In this document: piece by piece, positions 22,799-33,787 of the stretch | Position numbering within the stretch: the stretch's first letter is position 1 | Layout: every line of letters begins with the position of its first letter | Origin: Gymnopus androsaceus JB14 | Lineage: Eukaryota; Basidiomycota; Agaricomycetes; Agaricales; Omphalotaceae | Assembly (NCBI GenBank): GCA_009733575.1 | Contig: ML769774.1 | Location: forward strand, 1-57,748 | Length of the DNA stretch: 57,748 bases | Reading direction: 5' to 3' | Notes under the pieces: generated by a model | Seen by the model: the letters and a program-made list of their open reading frames with translations, nothing else | What the model was told of the DNA's origin: nothing | The model's database searches: none | Program-made: the position numbers and the translations under genes

Positions 22799-23816
22799 AA
22801 GTACATGTTAGGTGGTGTTGCGCCTGGACTCAGGAGGAGCGCCTTTTCTGTGAACTGGGCGCTCATAGTACTATTTTGGTGGCCGGCTACGCCGGCTGAA
22901 CTGAGTTCATGTTCGTAATGCCATCTGCTGGCTGTTGAACTATGAACTGAATGAAGGTAAGGCGTAACGCGTAACATTAAGTGAACTTAAATTCGAAAGT
23001 GTATAGTATGCTTAAGTTAGACTTAGGATGAGGGGAGCACATGTGTTGAATTAAGACATAGGATGCAGGTGAACATAGGTTGCATATATTAACATGTACT
23101 GAATAAAAACATAGGATACAATTGAACAATGGTTATATACATCCACATGTACTGAGTTAGAACATAGGATTTAAGTGAACATTGGTTGCATATTTAGACA
23201 TATACTGGGATAAAACCTGAGATATGATTTAACATAGGTTGCACCATGGGACATGTACTCAAGTTAAACATTGGTTATGATCAAAGATATATTGAAGAAG
23301 AACCTAGGCTGTAGCTTAACATGCATGGCACACATGTAACATGTACTGAAAGAAAACCTAATACACATTTGAACAGAGGCTGGAGACCTCAAAAAACATG
23401 TACTGCAGACAGAAAACATGTACTTTGAGGTATCAAACATGTACTGAAAGTGACAAAAAACCTTGCAACCTAGTTTAAAAACCCATATACTTTGGGGTCA
23501 TAGACATGTGCTGCAAATTATTTTTTGCACAGTATTATTGCCATAAGTTTAAGGTCATTGCGGACCACATCCTTATTGCTTGCGAATAACCATTGTTCAT
23601 TGAAGGGTCGGTCAAAGCTGTTTAATTGCAACCAAAAAGGAAATTGATATTGAAAAATCACAGTTTTGCAAGGGATACAAATTGAAGCAATCTAGATAAA
23701 GTGGCTACAACTAGAGCGTAGATAAAAGTACAGGAATGGAACTAGTACTGTGAACTAGAGATATTTAGCAGACCATAAATCCCCAAAGACATCAGGAACT
23801 GCATTATCAATCTTCC

Positions 23817-24134
23817 TGTCAAGAACCAAACATGATTTCCAGATCGAGCTTCTAAGTGCTCGTCACGCGATTCACGGATATGTGCCAAACATCTGGACAA
23901 TGGACCTGGAACCGGCCCGGAATCCGATTCGGAACCTACAACGGGTCCGGACTCCACAACGGTTCCGCATAATAACTAATTTTCACTCAACATTACACTT
24001 TTTGACTCATTACAAGTCATACATATTTACTATATAAGCAGACCATAATTACATTAGACCCCAGTCGTATATTTTGTATCCATCAGTCATAGGCACTTGA
24101 GAATACAACTGGCTCAATTTATCCCAGCTAGTCG
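23817..24134 (+). repeat. First about 318 bp of the gypsy-1 family LTR
   Basis: It begins TGTCAAGAACCAAAC and matches 44169-44480 almost base for base. It stops at TTATCCCAGCTA, where copia-2 sequence starts. The rest of an LTR of the same family reappears in inverted orientation at 28685-29052, breaking at the same internal position. Confidence 0.9.
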
Positions 24135-24351
24135 TTTTCATTAGCAGTACTACTGGAGTCCTTATATACTGTAGTACTGTATTCGTTACATATATGGTAG
24201 TATCCTTCTAGTATGTTCTATGTGCATGACCTATGATGTCGTCCATAAAGCTACTTACTAAGATACTACTGAGGCTGAGTAAGACTACCTCGGCGATGAC
24301 TGATAGCGTCATATGACCGAGATGATGAGTGATATCATCATACGTTCAACA
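24135..24351 (-). repeat. 3' LTR of copia-2 (approximate)
   Basis: On the minus strand the polypurine run AGCGAGGGGGAG (24352-24364) is followed by TGTTGAACG, the expected LTR start. The other edge is taken as the junction with the gypsy LTR fragment at 24134/24135. The 5' LTR is not in the assembly because of the gap at 28450. Confidence 0.6.
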
Positions 24352-24440
24352 CTCCCCCTCGCTGAGGTCGTGGAGGTAGAATTCCTCATGTGCTTAAGAA
24401 AGCACGTGAATCTCACCTGAGATCCAGTCTCTTGCGAACT

Positions 24441-27400
24441 TTATTCAAAGTCAGCAACGAATTCAATGCCAAGTTGATCTCGGCAACGTTTGAATTTAAC
24501 CCAAGCGAGATTCTTAGTTAAAAGATCCGCGACATTCTGATCCGTTGGAATATAGTAAGGGATCACAAGTCCTGACTCGGTAGTTTCCCTGATGTGGTGA
24601 TATCGGACATCAATATGTTTGGTCCGACGATCTTGAGCCTGATTATTGGCCATAAAGATCGAACCCATGTTATCACCGAGAAGTGGGAATCCAGTCAGTG
24701 GGAATCCAATTTCCCCAAGTAAATTGAGGATCCACCTGATTTGTCTGCAACAGTCACTTAAAGCCATATATTCGGCTTCGGTGGAAGATAAAGCAACTGT
24801 TTTCTGGAGATACGAAGTCCAGGACACAATTCCCTTGGCCAGTTTGAGAATGTACCCAGTTTGGGATCGACGTGTATCAGGATCTGATGCATGATCAGAA
24901 TCCGAGTTGGCATAGAAGCCTTCTCCAGAGTTCCCATCATAGACGAGAAAATATTCGGCGGTACCTATAAGGTAGCGAATAATATAATAAGCCTTGTTCA
25001 GATGATCCTGAGAAGGATTTGCTGAATATTGTGACATCTTTGCCACATGGTAGGCTATGTCGGCTCTTGTTCCAAGCGACAGATATAATAAGGAGCCAAT
25101 CACTTGTTGGTACTCCTGGCGTCTTTTGGGATCAACAGGACCATCATATTTAGAAGGCTGATATCCTGCCGGTAGTGGAGTTCGCGCTACTTTGGCGTTT
25201 GTTAATTTAAAGCGCTTTATAATCTTTTTAAGATATTCTGACTGATCTAAGGTCAAACGCCGCTTAGATCTGTCACGCCGAATGCGCATGCCTAAGAACT
25301 CCTGTGCTGCGCCCAAGTCGCGGCACTCCCAACGTTGCATAAATTCGCGCTTCTTGCGCATGACAAGTTCTTTGTCATTTCCCATGAACAATGCATCATC
25401 AATATAGATGATTGCAATTACGGTCTTATTGTTTTCTTTGTAAACATATACGCCGGCATCTGAAGCGCAACGTTTGAAGCCTAGATCCTGGGTCATCGAC
25501 TTTGTACAAGCGCGCCACCAGGACAAACCAGCTTGCTTCAGGCCGTAAAGAGATCGGCGTAATCTCCAAACCTTGCTGCTATCCTTGACGAAGCCTTCAG
25601 GTTGTTCCATATAAATCTCCTCGTCTAATTTGCCATATAGAAAGGCAGTTTTTACGTCCAGCGCCTCTAGTTCCCAATCTTCTAGGGCAGCTAGTGCAAG
25701 TAAGACTCGCACTGTTTCATAACGGACAACGGGAGAGAACAATTCGTCATAATCCACTCCTTCTACTTGAGAATATCCCCTGGCAACAAGTCTAGATCGT
25801 TTCCGACCATCTGACTTGATATCAAAGACCCATCTGTTCTTTATGACATTTCTGTTATTGGGTCGATCAACAATTTCGAATACCTTTCGCTTAACTAGAC
25901 TGTCAATTTCTTCTTTGCATTTGTCAAGCCACGGTTGCCGGTCCTTTACAGGAAGGCGCATCAAATCACGAAACTGCCAGTTTCGAACCGTTTCTTTATT
26001 TTCAGGAGCCTGAGAAAGCAAATAGTCCAGAAAAGCTACTCCCCCTTCATGAGCCAACTGGGAAATATAATCAACGCTTCCGCGTCCATTCATACTTTCT
26101 CCTGAATAATTGTTCACAGGTGGGTCAGGAACGGGATTATTTGCTCTAGGCTGTTGCCGAGCAGGTTGCCTTTGCCGGGAAGGTCCAGCTTCAGGTTGAT
26201 CACCGTAAATCTGACGATTCCATCTGATATCAGAACCAATATTACGAGATCGACCAGCATTTCGATCAATCTCTGCAGGAGGTGTATCACCGTAAATATT
26301 TCCAGGTCTCTGGGTAGGTACTCGTGCTCTTTCAGAGCGTCTTACTATTGGTGCTGGTTCAGGTTCCATTACAGGATTAAATGGATTTGGAGGTGGTTGT
26401 ATAGCACCAGCTCCCCCTTGATCTGCACCATGTTGATCAGGAACTTCTCCGCCGCCTCTTACTTCCTCATCTCCTTCTCCATTTTCTTCATCATTTTGTG
26501 GTTCTATCGGAGCAGGAGGATTAGGCGGAGGAGGAAAGTCAGGGTCATCATCCTCAACATTATCATCAGGAGCGGATCCGGATGGTTCGGAATCCTCTTC
26601 AAAATCATTATCGTTAACGTCAACTGTAGGTTTTGATGTTGAGCAGCGTGGAAACCAGCGCTCATCAAATATGGCATTGGAAGAAGTCGCAATTGAATTA
26701 TTATGTGTGCGCATGAAGCGATAAGCATTCATTCCTTGTGTATATCCAATAAAAATCATTACTTCTGATCTTGGAGCTTGCTTGTTTGGGCGAGTCTCCT
26801 TTGGACGATACACATATGCGGCACATCCGAAAGTCCGAAATTTGGACACATCGGGCTTCTTCCCGTATCTGATTTCATAAGGTGTTTTCCAATTTCTATT
26901 TTTATCCCATCGGCGGCGCATAGGTGTCCTGTTATAGACAACATATGCAGTTTGAACACTAAATTCCCACCAGGAAGGTGGTAAGCAGGCCATGTGCCTC
27001 ATGGCTTCCGATTTCTCACGGATTGTACGGTTGAATCTTTCGATTCTTCCGTTCTGCTGGTGTTCATATGGAGCCGACGGTCCCAATATGATCCCTTTAT
27101 CACGGCAAAATTGTCTGAAATCCTTAGTGACAAATTCGTTATCAACTCTTATTTGTTTTATCTTGATAGCGTCTTGGAGGTCCACGAGATTGTAGAATTC
27201 CTTGAACGCTTCGAATATGTCAGATTTGGCAGCTAGGAGGTATCCTGCGCCATATGATGAATGATCATCAAGGATATTCAGTACATATTTATGCTTATGA
27301 TACGAAACAGTGGGAAACTCTATAATGTCCATATGGACTAAATCAAAGAGTTTTTCAGCACGTTTCTCACTATTGGGATAAGTGCGCTGGGTCATTTTAC

Positions 27401-28449
27401 CTTTAGCGCAACCAGGACATATTTCTTTGTCCTCATTTGGGATATTTACTTTAGGAAAACCACCTGTTGCCTCAGATGCATGTCGTAAAACATCTTTTGA
27501 AGGATGTCCAAGACGACGATGCCATATATCATAGTCAATAGTTTTATGAGCAATCAGATTTTTAGGAATTCTGATGTTTTTGGGAATAAAATCCTTAAAA
27601 AGGTCAATCTTGCTCTTTATTACTTCGGTTTTTAACCAATGTAGAGCATCTGACGAGTTCATGGGGTAACACGTCATGAAGACCTTATGATTGCTCTTAA
27701 ACCTAAGTGACGTTTTCTTCTCATCAGCATAGGCATAATAGCCACGGCGCAAGATGCTGCCTTGTGAGAGAAGACGATATGGTGAATGTGGTTGGTAAAA
27801 TACTGGTTCCAATTTGGTAATTTGGGTGACATTATTTTCATTTGTATGTTTGATGAGAACAACTCCAGCATGCGTAATATAAGTCTTTGACCGCTTATCA
27901 GCAGTCTGGATTTCAATTGGTTTTTCTAATTGTTTTAATTCTGTGAAATCCGACTTATATGGCGTGGTATGTATTGATGCACCTGAATCTAAGATCCAGA
28001 TATCTTCTTTATATTTTGCGCTTAAAGCGGCAATCTCATCTTTGACATCGGCAAACAGAATATTATTATTAAAAAATACAAGCGGCGGTAAAAATAAGTC
28101 CGAATGGCCATTTTGGCCTTGTGTGATCCGCGCTATCGAATTATTCTGTTGCGATTTTAATGAGTCATGAGATTTTAGTAAAGAAGAATTAACTTGCCAC
28201 TGCATGAAGGGGTCCTCATATTCAAACTCCAAAGCTTCCATGGTCTCGAAGGGTTCAGCTTCCATCTCGAAGTCATTAGGGGCAACAGAAGCTTGAGCAA
28301 CTTCAGCGGACTCAAAAGCCTTCTTTTTCCCTTTGTACTTCTTACCTCCTCGGGATCCACGCTTCTTTCCATTGTTGGTTGAGAAGATGAACAGATTGCT
28401 GGTCCTGCTGCTGCTGGCCTTCGCCGCGCCTGCTTTCTGCTGTTTCTTC
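24441..28449 (-). CDS. Ty1/copia gag(partial)-pol polyprotein (copia-2)
   Basis: This is an intact long frame that runs into the assembly gap, so the gag N-terminus is missing. In order there is a basic gag C-terminus, aspartic protease (ILDSGASIH), GAG-pre-integrase (HRRLGHPS...CPGCAKGK) and integrase with MDII, VDNEF and IERFN supplying D, D and E. A Pro/acid-rich linker leads to reverse transcriptase (WVFDIKSDG; LDVKTAFLYG; active site IYIDDAL) and RNase H (QTGYILKL; SSTEAEYMALS; TKHIDVRYHHIRE). All expected catalytic residues are present and there is no internal stop across more than 1270 codons, so this copy is young. The polypurine tract and 3' LTR follow at 24364-24135. No CCHC knuckle is visible in the part that remains. 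Confidence 0.93.
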
Positions 28450-28474
28450 NNNNNNNNNNNNNNNNNNNNNNNNN
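28450..28474. other. Assembly gap (25 N)
   Basis: A run of 25 Ns separates copia-2 gag from an inverted copy of the gypsy-1 5' end. The size is probably nominal. Any inference about copy order or orientation across it is unsafe. Confidence 0.99.
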
Positions 28475-29052
28475 CTGACGTGGTAACGGTGATGGAGAAG
28501 CCGGTTCCGTTGCAGTGCCTGAGAACACTGATGGAACGGATGCGGGTGTTGTCGTCTGAACTAATCGACGACTATGAGGAGCTAATACTGAGAAAAGCGG
28601 CAGGAGTTGACTCCTCAGTTTGTGCTCTGGTTTGAGCACTAGTACGGGCACGGGTACAGGTCGCCATTTCAAGTAACAAGTGGCAGTCGTATATTATGTA
28701 AAGAACTGAGTACGAGTTCGTTTATCTGAATTACAGATGGAATTCAGAAGGGTATATTCAGACTAGTTGTCTGAAGGCTTGTCGAAATGAAATAGTCGAC
28801 GCTGTCTAAAAATGGTATAGATAGTTGCGTTGGCAACCTACAATGGTATATTTGGGTATTTAATCGTGATCGATTGGTCAAAGCGTAAGATCGATGGTCA
28901 AAGCGTAAGTTTCGTGATGTGATTTAACTGGGAAAGCTTCAGCAAATCGGGTATTTAAGGTTCTGGGAAAGCGTCAGAGGTCCTTCTTCAGTAGTTAACT
29001 GGGATAATTAAGGTTCTGGGAAATCTTCAGAGGTCCTTCTTCAGTAGTTACT
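28475..29052 (-). repeat. Inverted copy of the gypsy-1 5' end: ORF1 start plus LTR 3' part
   Basis: Read on the minus strand, 29052-28685 equals the last about 350 bp of the 44169-44833 LTR. It continues through the leader into the first about 65 codons of the gypsy-1 first ORF (compare 33760-33985). The ORF is cut by the gap. The LTR breaks at 29052 at the same internal position as the fragment that ends at 24134. Confidence 0.92.
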
Positions 29053-30131
29053 TCTACTAGTCTTTTACCTCTCTCTATCTGCTCTACAAGCTTAACCACT
29101 TGGTGAGTGCTAGTCACTGCGCCTCCTAGCTTATATGCTGCGCAACACTTCTCAGTCTTGCACTTTATACAGTGTGCAGTTAGATGGGACAGGCAAGTAA
29201 TTGCCTTGGCTGTCTCCCCATTGAATGAGATCTTTTGAATGCAGGATCTTGTACCAAACCTGTAATGCCCCCATTCCCTTATGCATACACAATTATGTTA
29301 CATTTTAATTCATTTTAAGTTACAACATCAATACTACTTTATGTCACTTTTACTTTAGCTTTACACCATCACCCACCAAGAATACATAGACAATAATAGT
29401 CCAGTTGTGTTCTTTTGGGTGAAAGTAAGCTCTGACCTCACTGAGGTCTTACACTTTTTCGAACACCCGTAACAATTAGGAACTTGGCCATTTTGAAAAT
29501 CGTAACAAATAACAGGCTTTAGTGAACTTCAAATTTGGCAAAATAGTAATGCAAAATTCCAAAAATGGAAGTTCCCGAGCTAATAGTCAGTGTTACGCAA
29601 GAAAGACTTGCTGCTTTTTTTGCGTAGGTTAGAGCAATTTTTGAACGTCTGACATTCCGGGAACTTTAGGTGGTAATTATACAGTACCTCAGCATACTCT
29701 TAGCTCTTTCCTCCCCCCGCCAATCCCAATGACTATGATCCGACCATATTCATTACCGAGAAGTGCCATTATTAGTGGCCGCAGCTCCGAGGTCTCCAAA
29801 GGTCTCCAGAGATATCTGGATGCTACAGGAAGATACAACGAGTATCCAATCTTTGCTGATGGAGCGGAGGAAGCCATCTATTCCCTCAGCCTGATCATAT
29901 CAGCCTTACTGCAACATACATGGCTCAATAAATGTTTCGAACGGTAGAATAAATATTGAAGCAAAGGTCTGTTAAGGCCAAATCCACAGAATAAGTAGTT
30001 GTCAACACTCTCTAACTGATTCAGTGAAACTCAGTATGATGTGAATTTCAATTGTATAGATACGTATCCAGACTAACTCTGCACATCTGGCTGTCTAGTA
30101 GAGTATCTTCAGGACCGACCTATGTAACCAC
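29053..30131. other. No recognisable gene
   Basis: AT-rich unique-looking DNA with short frames only. The 72-residue frame at 29729-29947 (+) has no recognisable motif. It includes the 3' flank of the GA4-desaturase-like gene. Confidence 0.5.
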
Positions 30132-31135
30132 TCATTCAAAAAACAGCATTGCCCTCAACTCAATGGATTCCCGAAGAGGAGCGTCAGTGGGTGTGGTAGG
30201 GTCAATGAAGGAGCTATGTGCGTTGAAGTTAACGATAGATTTGTCATTCGCGGAATCGTAACTAGTAAGAAGCAGACAACTCAGTCATACACCAACTGTC
30301 AAAAATTTCTTGAGCTCACCACTTGAAGAGGACGACTTCATCGGGAGTCATGCCTCTCAAATAGCACCAACGATGCTGAGGGCTCCATTTCACGGCATAG
30401 GTCTCCCCAGGCCCTCCGGGGAATTTCAAAGTCATAGGGAAGAGATCATTCTCATAGTCGACTGTGCTACTATCAATGAAACCAAGAGGGGTGCCGTAAG
30501 CAGCGTGATTGATAGGCCTCCAAAGATTACAGATCTGGAATCGGTGCGTCAAGAGCAGCTCGTCCGCTTCCTCTTTTGGAAAGTAGCGGTAAATACGGGC
30601 TCTGGCTGCTGAAGGAGTCTGGTCAATGTGCACATTGAAGACAGGCTGACGTTTGTCAGGACCCTCTTCGGTAATCTCAGGTCGATGGCGCCTGATCGCT
30701 TCAAAATTACATGAGCCGAGGTTGATAATATGGAATGGTTAGAAATTTACTGTGATCAAAGACCAGAACCTTGGATGCGCCAGTGAGCTTCTTGTAGAGC
30801 TCTTGACATTCAGCATAATACTTTGTCTTGATGTCGTCATCATTGACAAACGAGGAGTAAGAAGTGTGCTTGAAAAACTGGAAACCAGCTTTATCAAGAA
30901 CGTAGAGGTGCTCTTTTCCCCGGACGTTCTCGATTTGCACCTCTACATTGTCCCGGATGTAGTTCTTATCATACATGTCATTTATATTCTTGTATGCACG
31001 CGTACCATCCGCCGGTGGAAGGTAATAAGGAGCTAGAGCCGTTATTATACTTGGTACGTTCATGGAGAGTTGCCTGGTCAGTCCTGTTGCTGTGTGGCGA
31101 CGGTTTGTCGGTCCATCGGGTGAATATTTATACAA
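30132..31135 (-). CDS. GA4-desaturase / AsaB-CmcJ-like oxidoreductase (three exons)
   Basis: This is the one convincing host-type gene. Exons 30751-31135, 30320-30698 and 30132-30261 join with GT-AG introns of 52 and 58 bp. They total 894 coding bases, giving 297 residues, normal for the family. Family landmarks appear in order: NVEVQIENVRGKE, the DKAGFQFFKH block, TGASKVLVFDHT, then a VHIDQTPSAA block whose His-x-Asp resembles an iron-binding pair, QICNLWRPI, the GETYAVKWSPQHRWCYL block, and the C-terminal HSSFIDP and RESIELRAM. These proteins are annotated as GA4 desaturase, AsaB hydroxylase/desaturase or CmcJ-like and often act in fungal secondary metabolism. The substrate cannot be told. 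No biosynthetic neighbours are present; it is an island between transposons. There are no stops or frame breaks. Confidence 0.85.
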
Positions 31136-31849
31136 GCTATACTAACCACTAACTAGTCCACGACATTTGAAGTGAAATACCGGGAGAGTTCAAGATCAGA
31201 AGTGCATAGGGTAAGATCATTCACATGGTACGATGAGCGGGACCACCCGAATATAAATCAAGTTTCACTGTCCCTTATAGAAGCCGCTTCATGAATCTAG
31301 AACAATTGATTTCCTACGAAAGCAGTCCGCGAAAGGGAGATATGTAGGAAGGAGGGAAGGAAATAGGAACGAACACAGTATGTGAGTCCCGAGCTTAACG
31401 GTGTCCGCTGATTTGGTACTGACAGACATCAACTACTGACAATGTACGTCGCGACACTGAGATTGCTGCGGGAGAAGGCACACAAATGTGCTACAAGCTC
31501 TGCTTGGGCACTTTCGACGGCATTACAAACCGCGGGAAACACTACCTCGATATCATCTGGACTCTAAGACAGATCTTGAGATCTTGAAAACCATTAGTTG
31601 AGCGGCGCTGACCTTGGGCTGACCGTCGTGCCATGTCGTCTGGTATCGAGACCGGATTGGCGATCTAATTGAGATTTAATTGAGTCGATTGACTATGACT
31701 GGAAGGGTGAGGCTCTGGCGGCAGTGAGGAGGCACAAGGGAAAGCGAAGGATCGTGGTCCTAGGCAATTGGCCAGCTCGGAGGCGTTCCATGTAGCCTTT
31801 TCTATGCCTTCATTCAACGAGAATTCGGCTCACTTCTCTCTAAACAGTT
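31136..31849. other. Upstream region of the oxidoreductase gene, no coding sequence seen
   Basis: About 700 bp of mixed sequence with no open frame of protein character. It should contain the promoter of the gene at 30132-31135, but I see no clear TATA box. Confidence 0.5.
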
Positions 31850-32286
31850 GAGGCAAAGCATCATTTCATTAAACATAGCTAACATTATATTAAACACTAT
31901 GTAACTATAATAATAGTAATTCAACGAAACGGTAATACACCTAATTTGAGAACTATTAAACAGGTTACCTTGTTAGTACATTAAACACTATGCTAAACAC
32001 AACATCAAACACTCTGCACATTGAAATACTAAACCATTACTCTAAAGAGCCATATGTGACAATATCTAAACAAGTAAATAAAAAGGTATGCATATTAAAC
32101 AACATAAAAATGAGACCTAAACAGAAGGGAGAGAGAGAGGCATACTAAACAAGAGGCTAAACATAGGTAATCACACTGATTAAACAAGGCTCTAAACAGA
32201 GATTAAACAGGACTCTAAACATCAGCTTTAAGCACTAATCAAAGCAAATCACTAAAAATGCTCACCGTCACATTGCTAAACACGTA
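31850..32286. repeat. Second TTAAACA/CTAAACA-rich block
   Basis: About 20 copies of (T/C)TAAACA(C/G/A) occur in 430 bp, directly downstream of the stop of the minus-strand gene at 32287. The arrangement copies that at 9935-10368 behind the KDZ gene, suggesting that both loci are ends of related DNA elements. Confidence 0.6.
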
Positions 32287-33655
32287 CTACTTCTTCCCAC
32301 CTTGTCTATTTCCACTCCTAGCCCCTCCAGCTTGTTTAGGTTCACCCCAAGCCTGTTTAGTTCCTGTTTGAGCAGCGCCTTCATTCACAGGTGCCTTCCT
32401 CTGTCTCTTTGCAGGACGTGCTGTCTCTTCTTCTGCAACTTTTGCTGTTTTATTTCTCATAGAATGCCCAACATCCTCCTGTGCAACCTGAATCACATCA
32501 GCAAAACCTGTATTTTTGCTGGAGGTTTCCAGAGATCTCTGGAGCTTGATAGCTGTCAAAAAAACTGTCAATTTTCTCCAGAGATCTCCAGAGGTCTCTA
32601 GAATAGGGTACCTCGCTCTAGAGATGTCCCAAATGAATGGAGTTTTCTCCAGCAAAAATACAGGTTTTGCTGATGCATTTCCAGATTCCACTGGCATTTC
32701 TGATTAGGGACCTTCATGGTAGCAGGAGCAGAACCAGTGGCGTGGGAGATGGCAGACTTGCCTGGTACAGAGATAGGATTGGGAATGGAATTGTCAAATG
32801 GGGAGATGGTTTCGGGAGCGGACTCGACTCAGGTGGTTTCAGGAGCAGACTCAACTTGTATGGGTTCAGGAGCAGCTGTGATAGTAGGAGTAGAGTCAGT
32901 AGTCCCGGAGATGGGCTGAGACTTGCCTGGTGTAGAGATGGGATTGGAAACAGAATTGTTGATTGATGAGATAGGTTCGGCGGTGGACTTGACTCGGATG
33001 GGTTCAGGAGCAGATTTGTTAGAGATTGGCTTGGGAGTGGACTCAACTTGCATGGGTTCAGAAGCAGTTTTGTCAAGTGGGAAGATGGATTCAGGTATGG
33101 ACTGGTCTGGTGTATAGAGGGTTTCAAGAACAGACTCATTGAATGTAGAGATGGGTTCAGGAGCAGCACAATCCTCTGGAGTCACTCCCAATGCTTCAGT
33201 AGTGCCAGTCTTGTTGTTTGGACTGGTCAATCCCTCAGTGTCCTTATCAATGATTTCCTCCCCACTGTGTCATTCTTTCTCTTCACCCTCACCTCTCTGT
33301 CTGATCCAAGTGGATATGTCAGATTTGGATTGAAAAGTAAAGGGAGTGGGATTGTTGGTATGGGAGATGGTAGTGAGATAGCTGGCAAAGTCAAAAAGCT
33401 TGCCATGCTTCATGATTTCAGGGCTGGTGAACTTGGCAGGAAAGTCAAAGGTTGCTGTGTCATAATAATCAGAGGGATTGGCCTGAATCTCAGTGAATGG
33501 AATGGACAGTGCATCGCAATCTTGAGGCTATGAATGATTTGATAGAAAACAAATTAGCAGTATATTCATGAGGGAAATATGATGATTCATGCCACAAAGC
33601 CTTCAGAAAATCAGTCAGACTTGAGGCAAGCTGGCAGCAGCTAATTTCATCCAAG
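32287..33655 (-). pseudogene. Unidentified multi-exon gene with Pro/Ser/Thr-rich repeat region, broken
   Basis: The N-terminal exon begins around 33655 (DVDLDEISCCQLASSL type). A globular segment of about 75 residues with FDFPAKFTSPEIMKHGKLFDFASYL follows after a probable intron near 33600-33540. One in-frame TGA follows. Then comes a long region of about 12-13-residue units of the form SAPEPIxVESTPKPIS, and a basic tail ARPAKRQRK...GNRQGGKK ending at 32287. A 180-bp TIR element is inserted near the end. The repeat units are imperfect at both DNA and protein level. The family is not recognised. Its adjacency to a TAAACA block suggests a transposon-borne gene; gypsy-1 starts just upstream at 33671. 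Confidence 0.5.
32496..32675. mobile_element. 180-bp MITE with CATCAGCAAAACCTG termini
   Basis: Perfect inverted ends of 29 bp run from CATCAGC to GCTGGAG. CA flanks both sides. It shares its terminal 15-mer with the 646-bp element at 16597-17242. It breaks the coding frame of the gene at 32287-33655. Confidence 0.85.
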
Positions 33656-33670
33656 TCCACATCTGTCATC

Positions 33671-33760
33671 AGAAGGGTATATTCAGACTAGTTGTCTGAA
33701 TATACCCTTCTGAATTCCATCCGTAATTCAGATAAACGAACTCGTACTCAGTTCTTTACA
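33671..33760 (+). repeat. Truncated 5' LTR of gypsy-1 with fold-back duplication at its start
   Basis: Only the last 62-63 bases of the LTR are present in normal orientation (they end CAGTTCTTTACA, as does 44833). The 28 bases before them are the reverse complement of the adjoining LTR sequence, forming an 18-bp-arm hairpin around TAGTT. It looks like truncation with fold-back at the CAGAC-AACTA-GTCTG palindrome present in the full LTR. Confidence 0.8.
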
Positions 33761-33787
33761 TAATATACGACTGCCACTTGTTACTTG

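Larger units (their letters stand above)
18109..23026 (-). mobile_element. Ulp1-DDE_1 DNA transposon (about 4.9 kb)
   Basis: The ends are imperfect inverted repeats of about 45 bp that share CTAAGTCT, CATACT-TA and CTTTCGAATTTAAGTTCA (18109-18150; 22980-23026). Between them a single minus-strand reading unit covers an Ulp1-like protease and a DDE_1 (pogo/Tigger-type) transposase. The exact terminus and the target duplication (TA would be expected for this class) are not certain. It is nested inside the outer element 16168-23545. Confidence 0.65.
16168..23545. mobile_element. Outer TIR element with AACATAGGTTG / ACATGTACTG subterminal repeats
   Basis: The outer ends share an inverted repeat of about 22 bp containing GGCAATAATA and GTGCAAAAAAT (16169-16190; 23521-23542). 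Immediately inside, the left flank (16200-16560) carries repeated CAACCTATGTT and CAGTACATGT words. The right flank (23030-23530) carries the reverse complements AACATAGGTTG and ACATGTACTG. Two other elements are nested within it (16597-17242 and about 18109-23026), plus an integrase-like gene fragment at 17449-17757. The superfamily is not determined. The boundaries are accurate to a few bases only. Confidence 0.6.

Noticed and set aside
23742..23957. Open frame on the minus strand, repeated at 44055-44309
   Set aside because: Both copies lie inside the gypsy-1 family LTR; the shared frame reflects LTR identity, not a gene.
26154..26636. 160-residue plus-strand frame across copia-2
   Set aside because: It is the reverse-complement shadow of the Pro/acid-rich linker in the copia-2 polyprotein.
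29729..29947. 72-residue plus-strand frame near the oxidoreductase gene
   Set aside because: No splice partners or motifs, and it is opposed by a similar minus-strand frame.
32637..33533. Long plus-strand frames opposite the gene at 32287-33655
   Set aside because: They are antisense shadows of its repetitive Pro/Ser/Thr region; the minus strand has the introns and compositional bias of coding sequence.
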